Of a stretch of DNA of 64,000 nucleotides, positions 18,736 to 26,688 are shown in pieces; position 1 is the stretch's first letter; each line of letters opens with the position of its first letter. Source of the DNA: Flavobacterium muglaense (GTDB lineage: Bacteria > Bacteroidota > Bacteroidia > Flavobacteriales > Flavobacteriaceae); contig NZ_JACRUK010000011.1 in the NCBI RefSeq assembly GCF_014305155.1, forward strand, positions 29,712 through 93,711, in the 5' to 3' direction. Position numbers and translations under genes: made by a program. The notes beneath the pieces are model-generated. The model was not told the origin of the DNA. It did not search any database and was given only the letters and a program-made list of their open reading frames with translations.

Positions 18736-19980
18736 TTATACAAAGTTTTGACATAATCCTTTCATGTGTTGTTTTACAGTACCATCCAGCAATTTTGCAT
18801 AATGCTGAGTTTGGGTAATCCGTTTATGCCCCATAATCTGACTAATTACCTCCATTGGAATATTATTAGCCAAAGCAACTGTGGTTGCGAAAGTATGTCT
18901 TCCAACATACCATGTCAAATTTTTATCGATGCCACACAAATCTGCAATTTCTTTGAGATAAGCATTCATGTTAGAATTACTTCGATTTGGAACCAATCGG
19001 TTTTCCTCTCCACATTCGGGGTCGTCTTTGTATTTATCGATTATGCGTTGCAATGGGGGAATAACTAAAACATTGGTCTTTACGCCTGTCTTTTGTCTTT
19101 TTGTTTGAATCCAACTGTCTAAATCGTTATCTAAGCTAAAATTACCTTGACGTAGGTTCATCACATCAACTGGAGCATAACTGGTATAGCAACTAAATAA
19201 GAATATATCTCGTGTTACATCCAATCTTCGATTTGAAAATACTTTGTTTTCAATAGTTCTCAATTCTTCAAGTGTTAAAAACGTAGTATCAATATCTTTT
19301 AATTTACCATCATAAATTGAAAAAGGGTTATTAGCTACCAGTCCAACTGTTATTGCATGATTAATCATTGAAGAAATGTTTCTTAGGTATTTCACAGTAG
19401 TATTATTACCTAAACCTTTATTCTTACCATGTATTCTTTCAAATCTTAAAAACTCATCCAGAGCATAAACAAATTGTCTATTGATTTTGTCAAAATGAAT
19501 ATCTTTCAATTTATGTTTACAATAGAGAAAGTCTTTAATGACATTTGCCATTCTTTCATATTTTTCAAGTGAACCTTTGGCACGGTCTCCTTTAGTTACT
19601 TGTTTTTTAAAATATTCATTATGTTTCTCAATAATTTCCAACAATGTGATTTTATGTTCAGTCTTTTCGTTGAAACAATAGTTTTTTAGATATAAGGGAG
19701 TTATTTCTTCGTTATCTGGGTTATTCCTGATTAGCTCATTGTATTTACTCTCAATCCCATCTACTAATGATTTTAAATAGTTCTTCAGGTTAATTTCATT
19801 GTCGATTCTAACCACGTTTCGGAGGTTGTTGGTTTTAGACCAACGTTCCTGTAAAATGTATTTAGATGTTGAAAAAGTGGAGTAGAGACTCCCTAAATAA
19901 ATTTTGGCATAAATTGCAGTTTCACCATTCTGATTTTTTTTGTCTCCTTTCAAATAGAAGCTCACTTTTAGTTTTTTCAT
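18736..19980 (-). CDS. int: Tyrosine site-specific integrase (Bacteroidota element type)
   Basis: I prefer the ATG at 19980 (MKKLKVSFYLKG), the normal start of Bacteroidota integrases; an upstream ATG at 20052 adds 24 unlikely residues. The protein (414 aa) has an N-terminal arm-binding domain, a SAM-like core-binding domain (about 100-200) and a C-terminal catalytic domain. Catalytic landmarks: WYVGRHTFAT (His and Arg), GH in IMGHKRI, and the nucleophilic Tyr in THTQHYAKLL-like context (QTQHYAKL). The place of the first catalytic Arg reads CYTSYAPVDVMNL, without Arg, as in IntDOT-type enzymes. It recombines an element attachment site with the tRNA-Ser 3' end 270 bp away. It ends at a terminator shared with the convergent 175-aa gene. 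Confidence 0.93.
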   Translation of the reverse strand: MKKLKVSFYLKGDKKNQNGETAIYAKIYLGSLYSTFSTSKYILQERWSKTNNLRNVVRIDNEINLKNYLKSLVDGIESKYNELIRNNPDNEEITPLYLKNYCFNEKTEHKITLLEIIEKHNEYFKKQVTKGDRAKGSLEKYERMANVIKDFLYCKHKLKDIHFDKINRQFVYALDEFLRFERIHGKNKGLGNNTTVKYLRNISSMINHAITVGLVANNPFSIYDGKLKDIDTTFLTLEELRTIENKVFSNRRLDVTRDIFLFSCYTSYAPVDVMNLRQGNFSLDNDLDSWIQTKRQKTGVKTNVLVIPPLQRIIDKYKDDPECGEENRLVPNRSNSNMNAYLKEIADLCGIDKNLTWYVGRHTFATTVALANNIPMEVISQIMGHKRITQTQHYAKLLDGTVKQHMKGLCQNFV

Positions 19981-20054
19981 ATTTCCGTTTTTAATTAGTG
20001 CAAACGTACTATTGAAAGTTTCCAAGCCCCCGTATTTGTTAACAATTGTCAACT

Positions 20055-20108
20055 TTTTGGTACCCTAACTTGAGGGTTCAATCTAAGGGTACCAAATAGG
20101 GTACTTGT
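20055..20108. repeat. GGTACC inverted/direct repeats beside the integrase (possible arm-type sites)
   Basis: TTGGTACCCT and AGGGTACCAA make an inverted repeat of 10 bp, and AGGGTACC is directly repeated as AGGGTACT 12 bp further on. They lie between the integrase start and the tRNA-Ser, where integrase arm sites or a promoter operator are expected. A similarly spaced pair (ATAGGTCATT, ATAGGTCACT) lies inside the second island at 48909-48930. Confidence 0.5.
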
Positions 20109-20225
20109 CGGATACGATTTAAAGTATAAAATGAAAATGACCTCATTTAATGATTTAAATCAAAACGACTCGTAAGTGCTGTAAAATATAGGATTTTGTA
20201 AAGTAAGGAAAGTATTGAAATGTAA

Positions 20226-20248
20226 AAAGCCCCTCATTGAGGGGCTTT
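20226..20248 (-). terminator. Terminator of tRNA-Ser
   Basis: AAAGCCCCTCA and TGAGGGGCTTT form a perfect 11-bp stem with a one-base centre, directly after the 3' end of the minus-strand tRNA and followed by further A on the plus strand (U in the transcript). Confidence 0.88.
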
Positions 20249-20251
20249 CAG

Positions 20252-20336
20252 CGGAGAAAGAGGGATTCGAACCCCCGGACCTGTTACAGTCAACAGTTTT
20301 CAAGACTGCCGCATTCGACCGCTCTGCCATTTCTCC
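20252..20336 (-). tRNA. tRNA-Ser (anticodon TGA), integration site of the left element
   Basis: The minus strand gives an 85-base class II tRNA: 7-bp acceptor stem GGAGAAA/TTTCTCC with G as discriminator, D arm GCAGAGCGGTCGAATGC, anticodon loop CTTGAAA with TGA, a long variable arm, and T arm GGGGGTTCGAATCCCTC. No CCA is encoded. The intact gene borders the mobile element on its 3' side, with the integrase facing it, as expected when an element integrates into the 3' end and rebuilds it. A 17-bp copy of this 3' end recurs at 48838. Confidence 0.97.
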
Positions 20337-20367
20337 AGTCTCTCGCTATCATTGCTGATTGCGAGTG

Positions 20368-20375
20368 CAAATTTA
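20368..20375 (-). promoter_or_regulatory. Putative -7 box of tRNA-Ser
   Basis: On the minus strand the octamer reads TAAATTTG, matching the Bacteroidota TAnnTTTG box, 32 bp before the tRNA 5' end. A -33 element is not clear. Confidence 0.45.
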
Positions 20376-20459
20376 AACTTTTTTTTGATTTAGAAAACAT
20401 AAAATCATTTTTTTTTATTTTTTTTTAATCAAGATGATCTAAAACATTGATTTAACGGT

Positions 20460-20894
20460 TTAATACCTTAAAAATGTATCACCAGATTTAATTCCGAGTG
20501 CAAGTTCCTCTAGATTGGTGTTTTCGAGCATGAAAGTCAATTCATTTCTAATGATTTTAAATTTGTCATGAACAGGACAAGGATGTTCCTCAGAGCAGTG
20601 ACTTAACCCTAATCCACAACCTGTAAAAACACGATCACCATCAATCGCCGATACGATTTGTATTAACTTAATTTGGCTCATACCTTTTTTAGGGATTTCA
20701 AAACCTCCACCAACTCCTTTTATAGAATGGATAATATTATTTTTGGAAAGTATTTGTAAAATTTTGGCTGTAAAAGCTTCAGGAGAATCTATTTTTTGGG
20801 CAATGTCTTTCAATCCCACTCGGTTGTCCTGATAGGATTGAGAAGCTATAAAAATAGTGGCGCGAATGCCGTATTCACAGGTTTTTGAAAACAT
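20460..20894 (-). CDS. Rrf2-family transcriptional regulator, NsrR-like
   Basis: A 144-residue Rrf2 protein: N-terminal winged helix MFSKTCEYGIRATIFIA and SPEAFTAKILQILSK recognition region, wing GVGGGFEIPK, then three clustered cysteines Cys93, Cys100 and Cys106 that fit the Fe-S cluster ligands of NsrR/IscR-type sensors. In NsrR the cluster reacts with nitric oxide and releases the operator. It is the first gene right of the tRNA and heads a neighbourhood full of nitric-oxide genes (ric, norCB, nirK), so NO sensing is the best guess. A recurring motif AAAAGAT-N6-ATCyTTT before those genes is the candidate binding site. Direct evidence for the ligand or the site is lacking. Confidence 0.85.
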   Translation of the reverse strand: MFSKTCEYGIRATIFIASQSYQDNRVGLKDIAQKIDSPEAFTAKILQILSKNNIIHSIKGVGGGFEIPKKGMSQIKLIQIVSAIDGDRVFTGCGLGLSHCSEEHPCPVHDKFKIIRNELTFMLENTNLEELALGIKSGDTFLRY

Positions 20895-20938
20895 AATTTG
20901 TTTTTTTCAAAATTACGAAATAAGTTTTATTCTAGGTA

Positions 20939-22180
20939 TTAAATAGGATAGTTTTGAATACTAACTTGTTTTCTTTTTACATGACTTAGTAAATTTCCCG
21001 TTATCATCAAAAGTCCCGTTGCTAATGGTACACTACCAATAAATAAACTTAGATAGTAATTTGGAAGTATTCCCATGTCAAAATACAAATACAACCCTTG
21101 CAGAAATAACAAGATCTCGGTAGCTACAAAACCGATCAAAAAAACTTGGATTCCCCATTTATGAAAAGCGTTTTGAATATTTAAAAATTTATTTTGCAAC
21201 GCAAATCCAAACAAGAATCCTGTAATAATCCCAAGCATCGTCAGATGAATATATCCAATAACAAAATTCCTAATTTGGTGAGACATCTGCGCCAATTCGG
21301 GTAATAAAACAACCAACTGTATGCCGATTTTTAGAACCAAAGAAAACAAAGCAAAACCGTAAACCGTTTTTTCTAAAGTAGATAAAGTAGCCAAAAACAC
21401 TTGTAATTGTGATCTAGCGTTTTGAATAAAAAGTACAGCAGCAGCCAATTGTAGCACGACACCAACAACATTTATCCAATAAAAAATAGGATTGGGGAGA
21501 AACCAACTTACCGGCAAAGCCAAAGTCATTATCGTTGCAATAACGAATAAGGTGTAGAACAAACGGAATTTTTTTTCGTCAATTTTTAATTTTATTTGTT
21601 TGAAAAACAAAGCTAAAACAGCGAATAAAAACCAACCATTAAACTGAAAATGTAGAAAATACTGAATGCATATTTGATAAAAAGCACTCGATTTACCCAA
21701 TAGTCCAACTGCTGGCCCCAAACACCAAACTCCGAAAGTAGAAAAAACCATAAAGAGTAAAGCCGTGCGTAACATTGTTTTTTCGGACATTGTAGCGGGT
21801 CTTGCTTTTTTCCAAATCAGCCGTACGAAATAGTAACTGCAAAAAATATGTAAAGTAGAAAAAAGGATAGAAATAAAAGCATAACCATGAGCGGGAAAAT
21901 CGAGCATCATGCCAACCACAGCCAGTTCGGTAATCCAAAATAAGCGATTGAAAATCCGTTTTTCTTGTGTTGCTTTTGGAACAAAATGATAAACGATTAA
22001 ACAGTACAACATCATGTAAACCCAACCCAACATGGCAACGTGAGAATGGCCATGCATTAAAAACTGAAAATTCACGCCTTCAATAGGAGACACATACATC
22101 CAACGAAGGAGTAATCCCATCAACGAAGCAATGAAAAAGTTTGCAAAACAAATTACTATCCAATGTTTTTTCATAATCAA
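20939..22180 (-). CDS. Heme-copper-oxidase-subunit-I-like multipass membrane protein
   Basis: A 413-residue protein with about twelve hydrophobic segments. Segment 2 has HGHSHVAMLGW (His43, 45, 47), a central segment has YFLHFQFNGW, and segment 10 has GYIHLTMLGI. These match the places of heme-binding histidines in the NorB/CcoN family. However, the adjacent His pair that binds the catalytic copper or iron (HH in NorB) is not seen, so this may be a heme-carrying relative without oxidase chemistry. It lies between the Rrf2 regulator and hemerythrin genes in the NO-metabolism neighbourhood. A role in NO handling or heme-dependent assembly is inferred. NnrS-like function is an alternative, but the motifs differ. 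Confidence 0.6.
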   Translation of the reverse strand: MIMKKHWIVICFANFFIASLMGLLLRWMYVSPIEGVNFQFLMHGHSHVAMLGWVYMMLYCLIVYHFVPKATQEKRIFNRLFWITELAVVGMMLDFPAHGYAFISILFSTLHIFCSYYFVRLIWKKARPATMSEKTMLRTALLFMVFSTFGVWCLGPAVGLLGKSSAFYQICIQYFLHFQFNGWFLFAVLALFFKQIKLKIDEKKFRLFYTLFVIATIMTLALPVSWFLPNPIFYWINVVGVVLQLAAAVLFIQNARSQLQVFLATLSTLEKTVYGFALFSLVLKIGIQLVVLLPELAQMSHQIRNFVIGYIHLTMLGIITGFLFGFALQNKFLNIQNAFHKWGIQVFLIGFVATEILLFLQGLYLYFDMGILPNYYLSLFIGSVPLATGLLMITGNLLSHVKRKQVSIQNYPI

Positions 22181-22223
22181 TCTATAAAAGGAGCTCTGAT
22201 TTTTTACGGAAGTTTAAAATAAA

Positions 22224-22277
22224 ACCATTAAGAAATTAAGGGTATTAAGCCTTAACTTTTCTTAATTTCTTAATGGT
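22224..22277. repeat. Dispersed palindromic repeat, copy 1
   Basis: ACCATTAAGAAATTAAG (22224-22240) and its exact complement (22261-22277) make 17-bp arms around 20 bases. A related copy lies at 23671-23725 and a degenerate one at 31821-31894. In this place it could also serve as a terminator between the hemerythrin gene and the membrane-protein gene. Confidence 0.85.
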
Positions 22278-22290
22278 AAAAATATAATTT

Positions 22291-22755
22291 TTAAAGCCAA
22301 AATGCATCATCATCTTTTTCAACAAAAGCTTCTTCGGTATGAATTTCTTTAATTTTTGCCAATTGTTCAACGCTCGCTTCTTTTTGAATTTCTCCAAATA
22401 ACACGCGCTCCTCAAAACGAATGTGAGCTTCTAATTCTTTATCAATTAGACTAAGGTTTTCTTTTAAATCGGTCGTAGCGTTGAATAAATCGTTGAGGCG
22501 GCTATGTTCCGATAAAGCTTGTTGAATCAATGGATTATCATTGCCAAAAATCGTGAAAATATACTTTTCTTCTAATTCAAAATGGGGTTTTAAATGATTG
22601 TCAAAAAACCAATCGGTATACGATTTAATGCGTTCTAGGGGAACTTCTTTTTTTAAACCAGTGCGTATTTTCCAGCATAGTAATAAACCTTGATGATGGT
22701 CGTGGCTTAAAGGCTGTAATTCAATTGCTCTTTTTAATGGTTTAGTATCGCTCAT
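22291..22755 (-). CDS. Hemerythrin-domain protein
   Basis: A 154-residue four-helix-bundle protein with the hemerythrin HHE signature: LSHDHHQGLLLCW in helix 1, HLKPHFELEEKYIF in helix 2, LSEHSRLNDLF in helix 3 and LEAHIRFEERVLF in helix 4, supplying the His and carboxylate ligands of a di-iron centre. Such soluble proteins bind oxygen or nitric oxide or protect Fe-S enzymes. Its neighbours are the anaerobic ribonucleotide reductase activase and the NO-related genes, which suggests protection of the oxygen-sensitive glycyl-radical system or NO scavenging. It starts 40 bp before nrdG ends and is probably in the same operon. Confidence 0.9.
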   Translation of the reverse strand: MSDTKPLKRAIELQPLSHDHHQGLLLCWKIRTGLKKEVPLERIKSYTDWFFDNHLKPHFELEEKYIFTIFGNDNPLIQQALSEHSRLNDLFNATTDLKENLSLIDKELEAHIRFEERVLFGEIQKEASVEQLAKIKEIHTEEAFVEKDDDAFWL

Positions 22756-22795
22756 GACATGTTTTAATTAATGGTTTATAAATACAATGGAATAA

Positions 22796-23512
22796 TCACC
22801 CTCTAAAATGTATTTTTATTTTTTCTGTCGAAAGGTTTTCTTTTTCTAATTCTTTAAAAGAATAGCCTAATTTTTCAATCGTAGTCGTTCCGTTTACAAA
22901 ATGCTGAATGTAGTAATTTCCAGTATATCCTGCTTTTTTCAAATAAAGAATCATTCGTTGAATATGTTCTTTCTTTAATAAATCGGAATGTACCGTGGTA
23001 CGAACTTCAAATGGCAACTTACTTTCAAGCAATAAATGTAGTGACTTTTCGAAAGGGACAAAAAGATTCGATTGTGTTATTTTTTCGAAATGATCAGGCA
23101 GGGCCTTAAAATCAAGAGCCACGTAGTCAATCAACTTTTTTTCGATTAATTCCTCAAGTACTTTCGGTTGTGAACCATTGGTATCTATTTTGACCAAAAA
23201 GCCCATTTTTTTGATTTCTTCAATAAATAAAACACTTTTTTTGTGAAGTAAACATTCGCCTCCGCTAAAGACGACAGCATCTAGTAATTGTTTCCTGCTG
23301 TTCAAAAATTCTAAAGTTTTTTCGAAAGAAATACTGCCTTTGCCAAAAACAATTTCGGGATTGTAACAATATAAACACCGCATATTACAGCCTGCAAACC
23401 AAAGGATGCAAGCTGATTTATGTGGGTAATCGAGTAGGGTAAATGGAGTGATGCTATAAATTGGTTTAGCAACATTTTCCTTCTGTAAAATGGGTACGTT
23501 GTTTGTGTTCAC
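22796..23512 (-). CDS. nrdG: Anaerobic ribonucleoside-triphosphate reductase activating protein (radical SAM)
   Basis: A 238-residue radical SAM enzyme. The cluster-binding CxxxCxxC motif is CNMRCLYC near residue 43-50, after LDYPHKSACILWFAG; SGGECLLH is the typical following SAM-binding element. NrdG uses a 4Fe-4S cluster and S-adenosylmethionine to create the glycyl radical on NrdD. The start used is GTG 23512, which overlaps the separate 55-aa glycyl-radical gene by 47 bp; no ATG lies nearby. The overlap couples its translation to the very domain that it would activate. It is followed by the hemerythrin gene. Confidence 0.92.
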   Translation of the reverse strand: MNTNNVPILQKENVAKPIYSITPFTLLDYPHKSACILWFAGCNMRCLYCYNPEIVFGKGSISFEKTLEFLNSRKQLLDAVVFSGGECLLHKKSVLFIEEIKKMGFLVKIDTNGSQPKVLEELIEKKLIDYVALDFKALPDHFEKITQSNLFVPFEKSLHLLLESKLPFEVRTTVHSDLLKKEHIQRMILYLKKAGYTGNYYIQHFVNGTTTIEKLGYSFKELEKENLSTEKIKIHFRG

Positions 23513-23633
23513 CTTTTTTTCCTATGTTAAAACTTTCTACAGGTCTGTGATACCCCATGACACGAGTATATACCAGACATTTTGTTCTCAATTTTTGATT
23601 CTCTTCTAAAATCTGATTTGCTGCTGTTTTCAT
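23466..23633 (-). CDS. nrdD: Stand-alone glycyl-radical domain of anaerobic ribonucleotide reductase (55 aa)
   Basis: This short gene starts at ATG 23633 and ends at TAA 23466-23468. It encodes 55 residues: MKTAANQILEENQKL, then a C-terminal part TRVMGYHRPVESFNIGKK and a CC end. RVMGY with following RP, N, GK and E spacing matches the glycyl-radical loop at the very C-terminus of E. coli-type NrdD (R-x-x-G-Y ... RP ... N-G). The 711-aa NrdD next door ends without such a motif. The peptide would therefore supply the radical glycine in trans, as YfiD/GrcA does for pyruvate formate-lyase. It overlaps nrdG by 47 bp and lies 76 bp after the main nrdD. The gene is below common length cut-offs and easily missed. 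Confidence 0.85.
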   Translation of the reverse strand: MKTAANQILEENQKLRTKCLVYTRVMGYHRPVESFNIGKKGEHKQRTHFTEGKCC

Positions 23634-23670
23634 GTTTTTTTTGTTTTTTTAACGTTTTTTTGTTTTTTTT

Positions 23671-23725
23671 ACCATTAAGAAATTAAGAAAAGTTAAGTCT
23701 TAATGAACCTTAAATTCTTAATGGT
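23671..23725. repeat. Dispersed palindromic repeat, copy 2, overlapping the end of nrdD
   Basis: ACCATTAAGAAATTAAG at 23671-23687 is inverted at 23709-23725 with small changes. The right arm contains the stop codon of the large nrdD gene (23710-23712) and its last codons (PLRI). The repeat therefore sits exactly at the border between the catalytic part and the separate glycyl-radical gene. Confidence 0.85.
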
Positions 23726-25845
23726 TTAACTTTTAAATTAGTTAACTTTAAACTTTTCCCCTTTTCTTCAATCAAAATCTCATCACATTTAGGACAATAT
23801 TCATGTTCGCCGTTCAAATAACCATGTATGGGACATACGCTAAATACAGGAGTTACCGTGATATAAGGCAATTTGAAGTTGGAGATTACTTTTTTTACAA
23901 ACTGCTTACAAGCTTCAGGCGAACTGATTTTTTCACTCATATAAAGGTGAAGTACCGTACCGCCAGTGTATTTGCATTGCAATTGATCTTGCAACAACAA
24001 AGCTTCAAATGGATCTTGGGTAAAATCTACTGGAATTTGAGAGCTGTTGGTATAATAAATATTCTCCTCTTGACCCGCCTGAATGATGTCGGCATATCGT
24101 TTTTTGTCTTCTTTGGCAAAACGGTAGGTTGTCCCTTCCGCAGGAGTTGCTTCTAGATTGTAAAGATTACCCGTTTCCTCTTGGAACTCTTTCATTCGGT
24201 TGCGAATGTGATCCAAAATACCAGCAACAAATTCTATCCCAGTTTCAGAAGCAATGTTGTCTTCATTTTGAGTAAAATTCTGAATCATTTCATTCATTCC
24301 GTTTACACCAATGGTCGAAAAGTGATTTCTGAAATGTTGTAAATAGCGCTTGGTGTAAGGGTACAATCCACGGTCATACATTTCTTGAACAAATACTCTT
24401 TTTTTCTCCAAAGTCGCTTTTGCAATATACAAAAGATGATCTAACTGTTGGTATAATGCTGCTTTGTCGCCTTTGTATAAATAACCTAAACGCGCCATGT
24501 TTACAGTTACGACACCAATACTTCCGGTCATTTCGGCACTTCCAAACAATCCATTACCACGTTTCAATAATTCCCGTAAATCCAATTGCAAACGGCAACA
24601 CATACTACGAACCGCATTGGGTTTATAGGCGTTTTCGTTTTCGATTTGATTACCGTTTTCATCTATAACATATTGACTACCAATGAAATTTTGAAAATAA
24701 GACGAACCGATTTTTGCTGTATTTTCAAAAAGCAATTCGGTATTTTCACCATCCCAATCAAATTCTTCCGTAATATTCACTGTTGGAATCGGGAAGGTAA
24801 AAGGTTGTCCGTTGGCATCACCTTCTGTCATTACCGTATAATAAGCTTTGTTGATGAGGTTCATTTCTTTTTGAAAATGTTCGTATCTCAAATCTGTCAG
24901 CTTGGTAACCCCTCTTTCTTTGGCACGAACTAAAAGGTCATAATTAAAGTTACTTTCGAAAAAATGCAAATCATTTTTGGTCGGAATCTGGGTTTTCAAA
25001 TCTTCGGGAACTATCCAGTCCAGAGTGATATTCGTAAAAGGCGATTGTCCCCAACGAGCAGGAACATTCAAATTATAGACAAAACTTCGAACTGCTTTCA
25101 GTACATCATCAAAAGTCAAATCATCTGCAAAAACGTAAGGAGCTAAGTACGTATCAAAGGAACTAAAAGCTTGCGCACCTGCCCATTCGCTTTGCAAAAT
25201 CCCAAGAAAATTGGCCATTTGGCCTAATGCTTCTCTAAAATGAGAAGGAGCTTTGCTCTCCACACGTCCTCGAACTCCGTTGAAACCTTCATTCAGTAAA
25301 ACACGCAAACTCCAGCCAGCGCAATAACCCGTTAGGCAATCCAAATCGTGAATGTGAATGTCTCCATTTCGGTGTGCGTAGCCTTCTTCTTTGGAATATA
25401 CCTTGTCTAACCAATAATTTGCAATCACTTTCCCAGCAACATTATTAACCAATCCCGCGTTGGAATAGGAGGTATTGGCATTGGCATTGATGCGCCAATC
25501 GGTTTGTTCGATATATTCTTCAATGGTTTGCGTACTATCTACATAAGTAGTGTCGTCGTTCAAACCGTTTACATGTTCTCTTTGTAATTTTCGAGTGTGG
25601 CGAAACAACATAAACGAACGCATGACTTCGAAATAGTTATTCTCAAAAAAAGCTTTTTCGATTAAATCCTGGATTTCCTCAACAGCCCAAACTTCTTTGG
25701 TTACCAATATTTCACTTACACTCTCAAAAACACTTTCATCAACAACTACAGAGACACTTTTGAAACTTTTTTCAATTGCATCTTTTATTTTAAAAGATTC
25801 AAACGGTTCGTATTTTCCATTTCTTTTGATAACGTAATTTTCCAT
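23710..25845 (-). CDS. nrdD: Class III (anaerobic) ribonucleoside-triphosphate reductase, catalytic part lacking the glycyl-radical loop
   Basis: A 711-residue protein. Residues 1-90 are an ATP-cone (VIKRNGKYEPFESFKIKDAI), the regulator of activity. The catalytic body has NANTSYSNAGL, HIHDLDCLTGYCAGWSL and RSMCCRLQLDL typical of NrdD. The C-terminus has a zinc site CPIHGY...CPKCDE, then only 24 more residues ending PLRI at a palindromic repeat. In E. coli and T4 NrdD the radical glycine (RVxGY-like loop) follows the last zinc Cys by about 16 residues; it is absent here and found instead in the 55-aa gene downstream. The enzyme reduces NTPs to dNTPs without oxygen, in line with the denitrification genes beside it. 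Confidence 0.92.
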   Translation of the reverse strand: MENYVIKRNGKYEPFESFKIKDAIEKSFKSVSVVVDESVFESVSEILVTKEVWAVEEIQDLIEKAFFENNYFEVMRSFMLFRHTRKLQREHVNGLNDDTTYVDSTQTIEEYIEQTDWRINANANTSYSNAGLVNNVAGKVIANYWLDKVYSKEEGYAHRNGDIHIHDLDCLTGYCAGWSLRVLLNEGFNGVRGRVESKAPSHFREALGQMANFLGILQSEWAGAQAFSSFDTYLAPYVFADDLTFDDVLKAVRSFVYNLNVPARWGQSPFTNITLDWIVPEDLKTQIPTKNDLHFFESNFNYDLLVRAKERGVTKLTDLRYEHFQKEMNLINKAYYTVMTEGDANGQPFTFPIPTVNITEEFDWDGENTELLFENTAKIGSSYFQNFIGSQYVIDENGNQIENENAYKPNAVRSMCCRLQLDLRELLKRGNGLFGSAEMTGSIGVVTVNMARLGYLYKGDKAALYQQLDHLLYIAKATLEKKRVFVQEMYDRGLYPYTKRYLQHFRNHFSTIGVNGMNEMIQNFTQNEDNIASETGIEFVAGILDHIRNRMKEFQEETGNLYNLEATPAEGTTYRFAKEDKKRYADIIQAGQEENIYYTNSSQIPVDFTQDPFEALLLQDQLQCKYTGGTVLHLYMSEKISSPEACKQFVKKVISNFKLPYITVTPVFSVCPIHGYLNGEHEYCPKCDEILIEEKGKSLKLTNLKVKPLRI

Positions 25846-25872
25846 AGTTGTTGCGTTTAGTGTTTTTTTATA

Positions 25873-25912
25873 AGTTTCTAAGCTTTATTTGTTCACTCAA
25901 AACTTAGAAACT
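25873..25912 (-). terminator. Hairpin between ric and nrdD
   Basis: AGTTTCTAAG (25873-25882) and CTTAGAAACT (25903-25912) form a perfect 10-bp stem with a 20-base loop, 17 bp after the ric stop codon. It can act as a terminator for ric or as a leader hairpin of nrdD. Confidence 0.6.
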
Positions 25913-25929
25913 CATTAACTTTCTTTAAT

Positions 25930-26658
25930 TTATTGAGCGGCAAATTCTTTTTCTAAAGCCTCTGCTTTTGGGAACAGAATATTGTTTTCCAAATGGATGT
26001 GTTTGTGTAAATCTTGTTCAAATTCTTGTAGCATCGCAAAAGTCACTTTGTAGGTGTTACAAGCATCTGCTGGCGGAGTGTAATTGTTGGTTAATTCTAC
26101 AATTTTAGCAAAACGATCTCCTTCTGCTTCGTGCTCAGCCATCATCATCGCAATCGGATTTTTAACGGTTCCAAAGTGTGGTTGTGCAATTAATTCATCA
26201 GAAATTGATGCGGTAACCATTTTTTTGATGAAAGGAAATAACATCAATTCTTCTTTTTTCATGTGCTGTGCTAGTTCTCCTGCGCAACCTTTAAAGAGTT
26301 CGTTGATTTCAAACAATTCAGGATGACTTGCTCCGTGAACTTTGCATAATTTATCCAAAAATTGAAGTAGGGTAGGCGTTTTTTCTTCAACATAACGATG
26401 GTGTGTTTTTTCGATATAATCAGCTAAAAGATCTAATGGCCATGCATTAAAATCGATTCCAGAATCACTTTTAGTATTCAAAATAGCTTCAATTTCGACT
26501 TGTAAATCTTCTGGTTTTACGGCTTTTTTTTCACAAACTTCATCCACAGTTCTATTTCCTTTGCAACAAAAATCAATGCCGTATTTTGAGAATAAAGCGG
26601 CTGTTCTAAAATCTTTTGCTACATATTCTCCTATTGTAATTTTTTCTAAAGTTTCCAT
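25930..26658 (-). CDS. ric: Iron-sulfur cluster repair di-iron protein (Ric/YtfE/ScdA)
   Basis: I use ATG 26658 (METLEKITIGEYVAKDF); an ATG at 26691 adds eleven residues that look like leader. The 242-residue protein has the N-terminal ScdA_N domain with the GIDFCCKGNRT motif and a C-terminal hemerythrin-like domain with several His/Glu pairs (HHRYVEEKTP, HGASHPELFE, EHEAEGDRF, HKHIHLENNILF). Family members repair Fe-S clusters damaged by nitric oxide or oxidants, and are usually NO-induced. Upstream is a copy of the AAAAGA-N-ATCC operator-like motif shared with norC and nirK. It is divergent from norCB, which fits a shared NO response. Confidence 0.93.
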   Translation of the reverse strand: METLEKITIGEYVAKDFRTAALFSKYGIDFCCKGNRTVDEVCEKKAVKPEDLQVEIEAILNTKSDSGIDFNAWPLDLLADYIEKTHHRYVEEKTPTLLQFLDKLCKVHGASHPELFEINELFKGCAGELAQHMKKEELMLFPFIKKMVTASISDELIAQPHFGTVKNPIAMMMAEHEAEGDRFAKIVELTNNYTPPADACNTYKVTFAMLQEFEQDLHKHIHLENNILFPKAEALEKEFAAQ

Positions 26659-26688
26659 ATTGTTGTTTTTTATATTTATTTGATTAAG

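Noticed and set aside
20237..20428. Plus-strand open frame of 63 codons
   Set aside because: It is the antisense strand of the tRNA-Ser gene.
21693..22025. Minus-strand open frame of 110 codons
   Set aside because: It lies in another frame entirely within the heme-copper-like membrane protein gene.
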